Shown piece after piece: positions 1 through 12,745 of a stretch of 64,000 nucleotides of DNA. Position numbers and translations under genes: made by a program. Position 1 is the first letter of the stretch. The number at the start of each line of letters is the position of its first letter. Location: positions 8,302,001 to 8,366,000 of the forward strand of contig BSYO01000003.1 in the NCBI GenBank assembly GCA_033239525.1. Direction: 5' to 3'. Under the pieces are notes generated by a model, which saw nothing but the letters and a program-made list of their open reading frames with translations, was not told where the DNA came from and ran no database searches. The stretch comes from Nepenthes gracilis (taxonomy: Eukaryota > Streptophyta > Magnoliopsida > Caryophyllales > Nepenthaceae).

Positions 1-769
1 CAGATGAAAGAGAGACGAATCTGTCCTCTTGAATCTGGAAGGTGGGGAGGCAGTAAACGGCCGTGAGAGGCGCGCTTGTATACCTTAGGTTTTTTGGGTT
101 GTTTGAGTATCTGTTTGCGCAGCAGAAAACATTAACAATTGAGAGAATTTGTCACAGAACGTCTGGGTAATCGTGAGCATCAATAGCAGAGAGCCTAAGT
201 AATTGAGAGCATGCCCTGAATAATAGTTCAAGGGCATATTTAAGATTGAGAGGGAGATCTTCCTCCTTTGGAAGGAGTAGTTTCCTCTTTGATTCTTGGC
301 GGGCTTGCTTTTCGGAGCAGATGCCAGTTGCCAAACAGAGTAAGGTAGTTTCCTTCTCCAGCAGCTTTCCAAATGGCCCACCTTCCTTTGGCGTTCTTTA
401 CCGTTAGAATCCCCAGTGGGCAGAATATTGAAAAAATTTGGCGCCTTCCTTAAATGAAGGACGCCAATTCTGTCAATATCCATTTCGGGTGCCAATTGAG
501 ATCGTGGAAGATGCTTAGGATGCCGGTGGATTAGGCCCGTTACTGTAGAAAAGCCTCTTTTGGGCTCAATGCGCTATGTGTGGGCAGTCAACGTATGAGT
601 TGACCGCCTGAGTGCGCGTTGGCCACCCGAAAGATCAACGCCAACGTTGACCGTCCTGAGCCTTTCAGCTTTTGGGCCTGTTCTCCAATTGGGCCGTTAA
701 AGTGTTGACCGTCTGTCTTGGGCTTCCGTTGACTTTTGGGGTCAGCCCATTTTTGGTATACCCATCACA
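1..769 (-). mobile_element. LTR fragment, truncated by the window edge (copy 1 of a dispersed pair)
   Basis: This stretch is repeated, diverged but collinear, at 32468-33608. Both copies share a tract of the type TCTTGAATCT...GTAAACGG near the left and end on the right with TTGACTTTTTGGGGTCA then GTATACC. Read on the minus strand the right end gives TGTGATGGGTATACC, a TG-type LTR start. The antisense reading frame at 85-495 also has a relative at 32594-33241, so it is LTR sequence rather than a gene. The element class is inferred; no protein domain is present. Confidence 0.55.
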
Positions 770-1740
770 ATTATATGATTGGCCCAATAATTTACTGCTC
801 TATAACATCCTAAGAAAATAAATAGTAAAGATATAAATGGATAAATAGGACGCTATAAGTTTAGAAAAAAAATTTTAGATCCCAAATTTATATAACTATA
901 AATTTGATATATAAAAACATTCAACAAAATAAGAATATACTCTATGATTCATGTCGAAACTTAATATAAATCGTATTCATTTACAAAATAAACAATATTA
1001 TAATAAATATTGTTGCATATACAATTTAGTAGCACAATATCATTGATTTAATGTCTAAAGTTTCTCTTCAATTTATCAGAAAAATCACTAATAAGTAGAG
1101 TATAAATACATACAAACACAAATAAAACATCATTAAATAAAATAAAAGTAATGTGTCTAACTAATTATGTACCTAAATTAGACTTATAGACAATAAATTC
1201 AAAATGATATGTTTAAAAGATAAATTATAAAAACTATATTTTAAACCTTAATTTTGGAAAAGAGATAAATTTATACATTAAAATAAAAATAATATATATA
1301 TTTTTTTACTTAAATTTTGTAATATTAGTGTATTAATATCAAATTTGATAGATATAAATTTAATTAAAAATATAATTAGATAAAAAATAAATAATTTAAT
1401 TAGATTGAAAAAATAGTTCTATAAAATAATACAGCGTAACAAACAATGTGTTCCAAGGATTCAGAAGATTTATACGAAAATTAGATAATATTTGTAATTA
1501 TTATTCTATTAATGGAGATGGAGAGGTTCATTGTTCATATGTTGATCATCAAATTTTAAATAAATGTATGTGATTTAATTATCTTTAAAAAAGTAAAAAA
1601 AAATAATTAAAATTAATCATTTTAAAATAATTAAATTATAATTATTTATTTAAAAATAAATAATTAATATTAAAAAATTTAAAAAATTTTATTTTTTTTA
1701 AGAGATAAACTCTACTTCATTTCGTATTTAGAACAGCCCA
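770..1740. other. AT-rich intergenic stretch
   Basis: Very AT-rich sequence with no reading frame, repeat structure or RNA gene that I could recognise. Confidence 0.6.
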
Positions 1741-1779
1741 AAAAATAAAACTAATTCTGGGGAAGAAAATTTTTCGACT

Positions 1780-2000
1780 GGGCGGGTTGGGCCGACGGGA
1801 AGCCCAATGGTTTTCCTCTCTCGGTAAGTCGGTTCAGCCCAATATCGCTCAACTATGAATTCAATTCCTTGTATACTTCCTCGTCACTTCTGCATGTTGT
1901 CTCAACAAAAATTTGGCAAACAGTGTCGAGTATGAGGGCAGGCGAGTGCTTTTGAGGTCCGTGTATATTACCTTCCCTCCACGGTTCAAATTCCCACGGG
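1780..2000 (+). promoter_or_regulatory. Possible promoter and non-coding first exon of the zinc-knuckle gene
   Basis: Within this otherwise AT-rich region there is a cluster of TGGGCC/AAGCCCA motifs (GGGTTGGGCCGACGGGAAGC, then CAGCCCAATATCG), the site II type found upstream of many plant housekeeping genes. It is followed by a GC-richer transcribed-looking tract and a good donor-like site, CACGGG|GTAAGAA, at 2000/2001. A matching acceptor, ATTACAG, lies at 5891-5892, 61 bases before the ATG of the zinc-knuckle gene. A 5' UTR intron of about 3.9 kb holding the solo LTR at 2303-4315 would explain this. The link is inference; the motifs could serve nothing or another transcript. Confidence 0.3.
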
Positions 2001-2302
2001 GTAAGAATGACATCTCAGAATCCCTAATTTCTGCTGTAATTCATCAACTGCTTCGCTTTCTGAGTAATTATGTTGCCCATGCCGATGAATATTGCCGTCT
2101 TTCGTCGAGTATAATCTTTCTCGGAACAGAAAGATTTGAAATTGTATTAGTTTACCATATCTGAATAAAGTTTGTTGCTAATTCATTTTAGAATATGTCG
2201 TTTTGGTCATGTTTTTTATGGGAGGCGAGATTATTTATTTATTTATTATTTTGTTCTTTCGTATAATTCCTAGTGTCCGACGGTGTAGCAAGGATGAGAG
2301 GG

Positions 2303-4315
2303 TGTAAGGCCTGATATTTTCATTAAAATTCTAACGGCATTATTATGTGTTTGGTCAATGTGAAAAATAATTGTGTAATGAAAATTAAGAAAAAGTCTGA
2401 TTACTGGGAAATCAGGCCCAACTCCTGATGGACGGCTGTCTCCACGCTTGTGTGTATTTGAGGCAGCAAGGATGCGCCTAAGGGACGTTTGTGGGACACT
2501 CATGCACGTTTTGTGATAGATTGAGTGGCACCTGAGGTGCGCTCATATTTGCATTAGTGCACGGATGTGGCAGAATGTTGGCATCTGAGATGCGCATGAT
2601 GCAGCGGTTGTGTGTGTCTATGTGTCTGATTGGCGATTGATGTGCTTGACTAACACTCATGGGCCGATTTAGGTATTGAAGGCTGTTGGTGTATGTTTTA
2701 GATCATCTTACACGGGAAAGAACGAGAAGAGAGAGAATGAGGAGAGCAGAAGAAGAAGAGAGGAAGAAGGAGAAAGAAGGCAAATTTGAAGCTTTTTTGA
2801 GTCAGATCTATTACATAAGATGTTAAAAATAAGTATTTCTAAATCCGTTTTTTTAGTTTATTTTGGAGTCCTTCGATTTTTACTTACGTTTATCATTTTA
2901 ATGTATATATATGTCACCTTTTGCACCATCGATTTGAATATTGTTACATGCATGTGATTTTCACTAAACATTTTGAAGTATTGTTGGGCTTTATCGAATA
3001 TTTGAAGATTTGGATTGCTTTCATGGAACAAGTGAATTTTTTGAAGGACTATATTTTTATATATAAATATTTGAGAAGAAAAGTCATAAAATTTATGCGT
3101 TTTGGCCGTACATGTGATAATCTTTGCAAGTGCTCAATCAGGACTCTATTTTGATTTGATTTGAGTTTGCGCTTTTTAATAGGATAGAAAGTTTTGTATT
3201 TATAATGTTTTTTCAAAATGTAAGTTTAGAATATTTATTATATAGTCATCTATTTATTATTTTATTGAGAACTATTGTAAGAAATTAACGAAAATATATA
3301 TTCGGACTTCTTACTATATTAGGCATACTTGAGAATTGCACCTATTATCTAAAAGTGATAAAAGAAAGTGATGTTTGATTTTATCTATAGGAAAGAATTT
3401 ATAGACGGTTTGACTACATATCTAAATAGTAGTAATTTGATCTAATTATCAAGAATAAATGTAACCCATCATCAAAATTGGTTTTTTATTCATTGATTCT
3501 CAGATATGGTATGATTTGGATTTTGAAATTTTGACCTATATCATATTTTTTATTTTGAAATGATTGACTTTTTGAGATTTTTAGGTTTTAACACGATGTC
3601 CAAAGGTATCGGATTTTAGACTTTTGAGAATTTTGAAATTTTATTATTTGGACTTTGGATGATTTCATGCAATTTATATTATTTGCTATTCGTATATGTA
3701 TTATGAATTTTGCATACGAAATCATAATTTGGACTATATATTTGAAAATTTGGACATATTGGGTTTTCGTAAGTGTTTACAATTTTAAGCCCACCTACTT
3801 GATTTATATATACTATTTGTATATTATACATATATGCTTGTTGAGTTATAGGCTCACGTTTTTCTATGTTTATTAATCCTTTTAGACTAGAGAGTTATGT
3901 ATTACCTGTAGTATTTAAATGAAAAAGATTTAAGGACTTGTTTATTTATTTGTGTTTGGATATGTATTCGGACAATTATGTTGGGATATTTTTGTATGTT
4001 TTGATCTATAACAGTCTATATTATTTGGGAATATTGTATTAGTTGGATTTAGTATAGATTTTATTTGTTAAATGTTTTTCCTTGCGGATATTTGGGTTTG
4101 AACAAGTTGTTATAGTCTATGTGAAGGCTAGGCAGGGCTCAATTCGGTTAGGTTCTGTGCTCGCCGTCAGTTATTATAGATATTATATTGTTTTAGATTT
4201 GGTTTATTAAGGCCAACCCGGCATTTGGATTATTTGAGTTTTAATCATTTAAGAAAAATTTTATTTGGGCTTATTTATTATTATTTTATTACTTGTTTGT
4301 ATTGGGGTCGTAACA
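2303..4315 (+). mobile_element. Solo LTR, Tekay/Del-like (Ty3-Gypsy chromovirus type)
   Basis: The left end reads TGTAAGGCCTGATATTTTC and the right end GGGGTCGTAACA. These are the characteristic start (TGTAAG.CC) and end (GGGTCGTRACA) of Tekay/Del LTRs, which are unusually long (about 2-3 kb), as here (2013 bp). Flanks are GAGGG on the left and GTGGG on the right, a 5-bp target duplication with one mismatch. There is no internal domain and no second LTR, so this is a solo LTR left by LTR-LTR recombination. A purine-rich leader-like block lies at about 2710-2790. Short frames at 2270-2660, 2921-3154 and 3655-3876 are LTR sequence. Family assignment rests on the termini and length. Confidence 0.7.
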
Positions 4316-5892
4316 GTGGGAGTAGAGGAACTGTAGTTAAAGTAATTTCAGTGCCTCCCCTCCCCCCCTAAAAAAAAAAAAAAGAAAAAAGAATGATAAT
4401 ATGATGATAAAATTGTTAGTTATAAGTGAAGATTGTTCCTCTTGAATGGTGGAATGCTAAAGGGGGCTGACCATAGGTAGATTTTAGTTGGCTTGTTGAT
4501 CATGATGTTGAAGATTCGATGTCCTAAGTGAGATATTCGTGGCCTGCTGTTCAAAATAAAGTGCAGATGTAGATTATTGTTCAATGAGCGTATTTTGCTA
4601 TGCCACTGGGGTATGTGGTCCATGCTATTTCAGAAAAGTGGAAATCTAGATCTATTGTTGCTGAATTGCCTCTTTCTTGAAAAGTTATGGTAGCTCTTTT
4701 TGTGGTGGATAAATTGACGGCCAAGCAGTGATGTGAGGAAATCACATGGATTATAAAGATACATGAGGAAGGATGATGGAGATTTGGGCATTAAAAAATT
4801 GCTACATTGTTCCCGTTGTTTCCTTTTCATAGCAAAATGATTATGGAATGTAGACTTAGTCTGTTGTGTTATGAACTATTGTGCTCATAAAGGTAGGTTT
4901 GAATGTTATTCGACAGTATAAAGTAGACAATCGTAGTATGACGAAGTCATGTTTTTGGCTGATTGTTCTTCCGATCAGTATCTCAAAAGGAATTATCTCA
5001 CATATAAAAGTCCCCTAGCTGGCACTGATTAACCTTTGCCTGACCACTGCTAAAGTGGTAGGAGGTGGAGTCCTAATCTCCAGCGGGCATTTTTTTAAAT
5101 AAAAGCTCCGGCTAGAGGAGATAGTCCTAGATCTGTCATCTCTGCAGATAAGATGCTTTTTAATTTTTACAAATTGCTATTAACCTTCTCCCCTTCGGCC
5201 ATTGCTTTTGAAATATTTGCTAAACATTTGTTATAGCTGTCCCCAACTTACAATCAAATGAATCTCACATTAACCCAAAATTGACAACCAACTATCATGT
5301 GTTGAATTGACTTAAGCGAGTGGCATTAAACACTACTTTATTTCTCTTCGTGCTCAAGATTAAATAACGCATGCTGAATATCTAGTGGAAGCTAAAATGG
5401 CCTTGAATAGCTTTTATGATCTAGTGCCAAGTAAAAGATGAAAGAAAATCAAGGACTAATGATTTACTTTTCAGATTATGGGAAGAAAAAATGGTCAAGC
5501 ACTTCGAAATTATTATGCAAGAGAGCTTGAATATTAACTAATGCGGAGGTAGCTATAATTTGAAAAAAGGAAAATAACATTGTAACCATCAATCTTTTAT
5601 TTATAATAACTTCAGTCATATAATGCATTTGTGAATTTGTGAATCAAGAAGACTTTTGATTTTATTCACCAATGCATTTGTCTCTTCATTCTCTTCTGTT
5701 CTGAGTGGCCTTCTACTTGTTTATTTGGGGAACAAATTTGAGCTATTGGAGCAGGCATTGTGTTAGCTAGTGTTATGTCACTACCAGTTACTGATTTCTT
5801 TTTTGACTATCAGCATACAATTATAGAGCCGTTTGGATTGTGTATCCTCATTGAGATGGCAGTTCATTGCAGATTGATCCAATATATTACAG
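4316..5892 (+). other. Upstream region of the zinc-knuckle gene
   Basis: No convincing coding sequence. An A/C homopolymer-rich tract lies at 4358-4385. Around 5035-5095 there is a compact, hairpin-rich segment (CCACT GCTAA AGTGG, and TGCC...GGGCA closing the unit) followed by a run of seven T; it resembles a small structured RNA but fits no family I recognise. The 3' end, TATTACAG at 5885-5892, is a candidate acceptor for a 5' UTR intron. Confidence 0.35.
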
Positions 5893-5953
5893 GACATCTG
5901 GAAGAAGTGGCTGGTGTATTGAGGCACATAGATAAGGAGTTGAACCTCAAAGT

Positions 5954-8900
5954 ATGGCTTCACAGGAGATTGTTCCTCTTTGTACTTCCCCAAAGCTGGG
6001 TCTATGCGGTGGTAAAAATCAGCTCTTTGATTCCATTATTGGAAAAAATGCTGCTGATTCTCAGACAAACGACAATGAAGTTCAAGATGGCATGTTTATT
6101 ATGGAAGATCTGGGGAAAGGAAGGAAAGAAAATCTAAATACTCATAGTCCGAGCATAAATATTGATGTCACTGGTCCACCGCCTCTGGGAAGCTTCAAAT
6201 CAGTTAGCAAATATTCAAACTTCGAAGGCCTTCAATCTAATATGGATGGGGAAAAAGATTGCTGGACAGACAAGAAAAATATCAGCAGTGATTTAATAGA
6301 TGGTAATAGTATCCTCTTCTTGCTTGGCCTCATTAGTTGTTCTTCATTGCCTATTGTCCAATTTCTATTAGACAAGAGGTTGGATTTGAAGTTAAATGCT
6401 GATTGTAGATGGGGCTATTCATAAGAAAATGAAAAAAAAGAGATACATAGGGAAAAGAGACCACCAAGTGATACCTACATTTATGTAATATGTGCATGAG
6501 GCCTTACAGATAATTCTACACCTAATCAAGAACCATTTTTTGTGGTAGAGAACCAAGAACCAATTGGTTTGTACATTTTTGTATTTTGCTGGTTGTGTTG
6601 CTCATATTCAGTAACATGGAATTATTAGCTTTTTCAGATGTCAAGACGCCTAGAACAGAGTTTATCAATCAACAACCATCTGTTCGTATACTTTTTAGTT
6701 CCTTGCCGAGGTTCGGTTGCATGTGTTATAGTCAGCCTCAGAACTTATTGTGCTGCATCTAATCAATCCTCTAATGAGACTAACTACAAATTTTATCTCA
6801 GAAGCAGCAAAAGAAAGCTTGAGGAAATGTTAAATCATTGGTCAGAGTGGCATGCCCAGCATTGCTCGTCAACTGAGGTAGCGTTTTGTTCTGAAGGGTA
6901 GCAGTTTCCACTACAAACTCTCTAACTTCTATTTCTTGTGAAATTACTCTTTAGAGTCGTTAATATTTTCTTGTCGCTACTGAGGAAGAATGGCAAAAAG
7001 ATAATTGTTTTTGGACCAATACTTGTGTCAGGATCCTATTCAAGTTTTAGAGTTTGGTGATGAAACTTACTTTCCTGCATTGCATATTGGTCAAGATAAA
7101 TCCTCAACAATGGTATGTTCTCTGTTGGATCTGTTTATCCATGCTTTTGGTTGTTTACTGTTTACCTTGCAAGTATGCATCAAAAGGGATCTTTGATAGT
7201 GATGCAGGGAAGGGGGGAAAGTAGGAGAAGGGAAGGGAAGAAATTGAAAAAAGGGAAAGAAACAGGAGGAGAGGGAACAGAGAAAAGAGAAGCAAAGATT
7301 AACAGAGAGAAAAGAGAATCACAATTACTCAAATTTCATTCAACTCATCAATCATATATTTAATATTAGAGTTAGGATCTTTATATAGAGAACATTTATC
7401 TTAAGTTAATTCGAAAATAAATATAATTTTTTAACTAACGATATTTTAAAATTATAAAATAATAAAACACACTTTCCTAAAATAAAATAAAATCTCACCA
7501 AATATTATAAAATAATAAGACCCGCTTTCCTAAAATAAAATAAAATAAAATCTCATCAAATAAAATATCCTAATAAAATCTCTTAAATAAAATTAAAATT
7601 AAATAAAATAAAATCTTTTTTAATAAAAAAAAATTAAATCTCTTCTAATTTAAAATGTCCATGATGTCTACATCAGATAGGAGGTTGTATGCATAGCCTA
7701 AGGAGGAAGGAGTGCCCTTTACATGATAATGATGTTGATTTTTTAAATCTTTTTTCCGGATGGACAATAAGGTCTGTGTTGATATTGTAGCACTTCTCTT
7801 GCCTTGTTTTACTTTTCCCTATGTGATAATGATGGTTATATTAAATTGTAGTACACCACTTTCCTAATATTTTACCTTTTTCTGCATTTGTTGATTTCCC
7901 AATCGCTAATGTGTAGACAAAGCAAAGGAACTTCTCGGTGAAGTATCAATTTCATATGCTTTGGACTTGAATCATGATAACTAGTATGTGGCTTATGAAT
8001 TCATATACTCTTTTGTGGGACCAGAATTGATACCCACTACCACCTCCACATTATCGTGGAGATGCTTGGCATTTTATTATTTTTTATGTATTTTTGGACA
8101 TTGTATTTTTACTTGTAATCTTATTCGTTTAGGAAGCAGCTTAGGAAGCAAATTAAGGTAAACTATATATTCCCTGATATTTCATTATTTCAGCATGTTG
8201 GAATAGAAGTACTTTTGTGTGTTTTGAGCTACATCTTAGGTTCCAAGATCCAACCATATATAGCATTAGTAAAACCCTATACCTAATTTTCATGAGCAAG
8301 GACATTATGTGACTAGCCATTATTGTGCAGTTATTTGTACGGTCTAGAACTGGTAACCTAAATCTCTTTACAATTAGTAATAATCTCGACTTAGTCTCTA
8401 GAGAGTGCTTGTCCTCCCTTGTTATATTCATTGATATGGTAACTATTTTCTCTGACATTTACACTGGTTTTATGGATATTAGGCTTTTTCAATGGATAAT
8501 CATGGCCGTGAAAGGCATTGTAAAGAATCCCTACAGTTGAAAAATGATTGCATACCACTGTATGACCGAGAGTATGCCCTGGCTTTGACATCTGATGACG
8601 GATTGATCCAACAAGAGAGGTAAACAATTTTAATTTTTCATAATAGACCTATGTACTATGTTGTTAAATGCGCGCCTTGGCTTGAGGCTCAAAATTGGGC
8701 ACCTCAATATGCCAAGGCGAGGCTCATTTTAAGAGGAATGTGTCTAGACTCTAAGGTGTGGGCTTTTTTTGAAGCTCAAAGTGCTTGAGCACCTCAGTTT
8801 TTTTTCCCCAAAAAAAAAAAATTAAATGATGTCTATTTAAATTAGTCGTTATGTTTAACCGTTACTTTTAATGCTAACTCGGTATTCGTAAAAATTGGAT

Positions 8901-11900
8901 TGGTGAAAGTAATGAGTGGGTGAAAAAAGAATGGATGGAGATTATGATAAGAATAATTAATTTATATTTGAGGATGATTTTTTGATGAAGGATTTTAAGA
9001 TAAAATTATTAGAGTGAATGACTGCACATCAAACTAAATTGAAAACTAAGATGGAACTTAAACAATATGTGCCTCTAAAGTTACTCCATTAAAGTTGTAA
9101 ATGATTGAGATTCTAACTAAGAGAGAAATATAAAGATGAAATCATCATTTGAAGCTATAAGCTAAGGAGAAGCATATGAAATTTTGTTTGATGATGATAA
9201 ATATTACTATGAGTACTTTTAAAATAATATTTCAAATTTGTGTGAATTTTATTTTTCTTATACACTTGTGGTGACTTGTACTTAGTGATTACTATCTTTT
9301 ATGTTATTAATTAAACTATGAGTCCATAATTGTTGCTTGAAATTCATATTGAAAACATCTTTTATGTTATTAATTTGTTTTGTATTTCTTTTCCGGTTAT
9401 TAGTTTTAACCATTGGAATTCATATTGGAAACATCTTATATACATATTTTGTAAATAGGTGTTTCACTTCCATCAAGCTTTTGCCTATGTCTGAGTCTTG
9501 CACCTAGGCCTCGGGGACCCTTTGTGCCTTGATGCGCTGCCTTTAACCACACTGCCTATGTATGAGATAGAAAAGTTACCTGCCTGAGTCTCTCTGTCTG
9601 CCATGGATATGGATTTGATGTGTTCCCTGCCTATTGTATGGCATCATCCTCGTGGATGTAGAGCTTCAGAAAATTTGATCTGTTATGCAGGTTAAACTTA
9701 ATATTGTGGTCTTGAACTACATGAAAAGGAGGATTTTTGTGATCCCGCCATAACAACTCCTTGTAGTTCTTATAGCTATTAATTGACCCTTGCAGAGGTC
9801 TAATTTGTCAATTTGTTGTATTTAATATATTGAGAGTACTTCCATTCAGGTATGGAATCCCTGAAAAATGTTATTCTTAGTTCTATAATTAGTTATTGCT
9901 TGCTGCCTTGCCATGTTGATTACTCGAATGGTTGCATTTTTACAACTGAATTGGTCTCTACCCGAGAGGGGAACATCATTTCCCTAGAATAAATGACTAG
10001 ATGGGCACTATGCAAACTTCCTTTTGTACAACAAGTAGCTTTTCTTATGCATTGGCCTTTGCCAATGTATTCCGGCCTTGGATATGTCCATTTTCCTTTG
10101 ATAACATGGTGTGGAAAAGGTAAGTTCATTTGTTTGTTATTTCAGAAGCTTGGATTTACGGGAAGCTTCTCGTTGTTTCAATTGTGGTTCATACAACCAT
10201 ACACTGAACAAGTGTACAAAAGCTTTGGACAATGATGTTGTGAGCAAGGCTCGCAAAGAGTACCAATCCAAGAAAGGCGGGTATACTGGTCCCAGTCTCC
10301 CAACCCGTTACTATCAGAATTCACTTAATGGGAAGTATGATGGACTCAGACCAGGTGTTCTTTCTACGGAAACAAGGAAACTGCTGGGTCTTAAGGTATA
10401 ATGTCTTAGATCGGTTCTTGTAGATGGAGATTGATTATTGCTGAAAGCATTTACTGTTGATATATATTTGAAAAGAATGTTCATCAATGTCAGTATGATA
10501 TCTATATACACGTATCCTTGTCTGATTTGTGGCAATATGATATCCTTATGAATGCATCCTTGATTGTCCATAGAAAATGTGGCTAATGAAAAAATTACAA
10601 TGTTGCCAGTTTGATCCTTTATATCCCTATTTGATTTATCTCATCTATATATATAATTAGATAACTTCTTGACATGATTAAGTATAGTTGAAAGAATTGA
10701 TCCTCGTGCCATAACTTGAAAAGGTGCAAAAGCTAAATTATTATAGTCTTGTAGTTTAAGTTTTTGAGCCAGGAGATAGCCTATTGATTTTCTTTTGCTT
10801 CCTTCTGCTCCATTTTTGTTTGACCTGCAATGATATGCTCAGCCATAGTTTTGTGTACTAACTGCTTCTTTGTGATTTGTTAATTGTTATTAAACTGAGC
10901 ATGACAAAACTGTATTTGGAAACATAAATGTTGCTATTTATTGCCACCTTTCATTACACTGAAGTCATTGCTGCGGACCTTTCTTCTTCAGTAATGAAAT
11001 ATTGCCAAATTTCAATGATAATCCTCTTTAAGAATAAAAATCTCTTAATGAGAATAAGAAAGGAGACGGCAACTAGAGCAGAAATGACAAACTATGCTCT
11101 TCTAGCTACGTAATTAGGAGGTAGTTGTGTAAGCTGGCACCATTTTGTATTTTAGGGTATCTTTTTGGTCCATGACTTTCCGGCTTTTGTGTTGCAAATG
11201 GTAATCTTGAAGCATGTGTCTTTTCCATACTCTAGGCTTTATTACAGCACATTTTCTGAGCTGCAAACCACACAATGAAAGTCTCCATTGGTATGTTCTG
11301 GTTTCCCTAGGTCAACAGAGCCTAATTCTCACCAGTTATCCTCTCATATGCAGACCCAATGGTGAACTGCCATTTCTGTCTGCTGTTCTGGTCACCTTCC
11401 CATCAGCTTCATGATCAAGCTTCTGCCAATCTCTCTGCCCTTGCACTGAGATTCCTGTAAATTCTTCTGCTTCAGGTTTAAAGCATGGATTCCATCTCCG
11501 CCCCCAATATCCCATAGTTTCTTCGACACTGCTATTTGGTTTTTAAGCCAAAGGTTTTCTTTTAAATCCCAAATACCTCATTTTTTTCCCTGAAGAGACT
11601 GATTTCCATACCCCATGGGCTCCTTTGCTATTTAAATTCATTATGGTCATAAGAATCCTCCCCACCTCATTGATTTTCTTATTTGATGATTGTTGTTTTC
11701 ATTTTATTGCTCCCTAATTTTATTGTCCTATTGCTATTGGCATTTTTTCAAGACATAGAGACATACTGGATTATGCGTAGTCATTCTTTCTAGAACTTGA
11801 CCATAAGTGGTTACTTGATGTGGTTTTCATGTTAAAACAATTGTTCTCTGCAACTGAATTTTCTCTAGTTAATAATTTGATCTTGTGATCTAATTCAGGA

Positions 11901-12745
11901 GCTTGACCCACCTCCATGGCTCAATAGAATGCGTGAATTGGGGTATCCTCCAGGATACTTAGGTAAGTGGTTTGACTGTACGTTTGAATTGCATGATAAT
12001 GCTGCAATCCAAGTAGATAATTTTTAATACCCAAAATTTTGTATGGCTTTGTCATCTTTGCCGACACATTATAAAGGCCTCAACAGGGAAGACTCGACTG
12101 AAGCTTTCTTTTCTGTTTCTCCCCTGTTTTTTTTCTGGGACACCAGTCTTACAAATTTAAATTTCCTTGTATATGAATTTCCTCCATCACTTTTTCTCTA
12201 ACTAATATTTGTCAGATCTTGTGGACGAGGACCAGCCTTCAGGAATTGCAATATATGGTGACGAGGAGGAACCAGGGGATCCAGTGGGGAAGGGGAACCT
12301 CAAATCACCAGTCCCAACATCCCAAAGAAAAATGAGCGTAGAATTTCCCGGAATTAATGCCCCTCTGCCAGAGAATGCAGACCGAAGAAGCTGGGCATCA
12401 TGCCAATATGCGCCTAATTCTTATTCCTCCAGCAAACATTTAGACACGGGGCATAATTATTTTCCCAAGTGTACTGACAACAGGCACTCCCTGGATCAAT
12501 GGCAGCCAAGGAGCTGTAGAGAAATCCCATCCCCTCAGCGTTTCCCTGAACCCAGTTGCTTTACTCCCCATCACCTTCTTAACTATCCGGCTTTTGCGCC
12601 CCATAATTTGAGTGAATATTTCAATCCTGGAGACATCCTTATGACGAGAAGCCCGCCTTATTGGAGCCCCCCTTCTAATGGAGGAATGCCTTTCTTCAAT
12701 GGAGAATTGCCCATTCATAGCCCCTATAGTCTCTTTCCTCACTAG
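5954..12745 (+). CDS. ZCCHC8: Zinc-knuckle (CCHC) and PSP-domain protein, ZCCHC8-like
   Basis: Eight exons joined by me from reading frame, GT/AG sites and phase: 5954-6302, 6638-6710, 6802-6877, 7032-7112, 8483-8619, 10146-10395, 11899-11962, 12216-12745. The total is 1560 nt, 519 residues, with no internal stop. Start: an in-frame TAA at 5933-5935 precedes the ATG. Domains: a conserved stretch around residues 130-162 (QPSVRILF...KRKLEEMLNHWSEWHAQH); a CX2CX4HX4C knuckle at 249-262 (CFNCGSYNHTLNKC); a PSP domain at about 308-344 (PGVLSTETRKLLGLK, then ELDPPPWLNRMRELGYPPGY); and a Pro/Ser-rich tail. Plant relatives are annotated as PSP/zinc-knuckle proteins. The human counterpart ZCCHC8 scaffolds the NEXT complex with the MTR4 helicase and RBM7, feeding nuclear RNA to the exosome, and plants have a HEN2-containing equivalent. 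Intron 5 (8620-10145) carries a hAT element. Exons look intact. Exon boundaries are inferred without transcript data. Confidence 0.9.
7203..7332 (+). repeat. Purine-rich low-complexity tract in intron 4
   Basis: A nearly pure G/A strand (AAGGGGGGAAAGTAGGAGAA and onward) followed by AT-rich sequence with a repeated CCTAAAATAAAATAAAATCTCA phrase at about 7475-7555. It lies inside the 7113-8482 intron of the zinc-knuckle gene and has no coding sense. Confidence 0.6.
8656..9554. mobile_element. Non-autonomous hAT-type transposon in an intron, with perfect 8-bp target duplication
   Basis: The element is flanked by a perfect 8-bp direct repeat CCTATGTA (8648-8655 and 9555-9562), the TSD size of hAT elements. 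The ends are imperfect inverted repeats: the left starts CTATGTTGTTAAATGCGCGC and the complement of the right starts CAGTGTGGTTAAAGGCAGCG. The GCGCCTTGG/GAGGC-rich subterminal tracts (8670-8800 and 9490-9545) are of a kind common in plant hAT relics. The AT-rich core, with reduced acidic-repeat-like sequence, has no transposase frame. It sits wholly inside intron 5 of the zinc-knuckle gene, away from splice sites, so it probably does not break the gene. Size 899 bp. Confidence 0.75.

Noticed and set aside
85..495. 136-codon antisense open frame
   Set aside because: Its DNA is repeated at 32594-33241 with frame-breaking differences; it is LTR sequence, not a gene.
1913..2164. 83-codon frame as a small gene
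   Set aside because: No recognisable protein; it runs across a good donor-like site and fits better as a non-coding leader and intron start.
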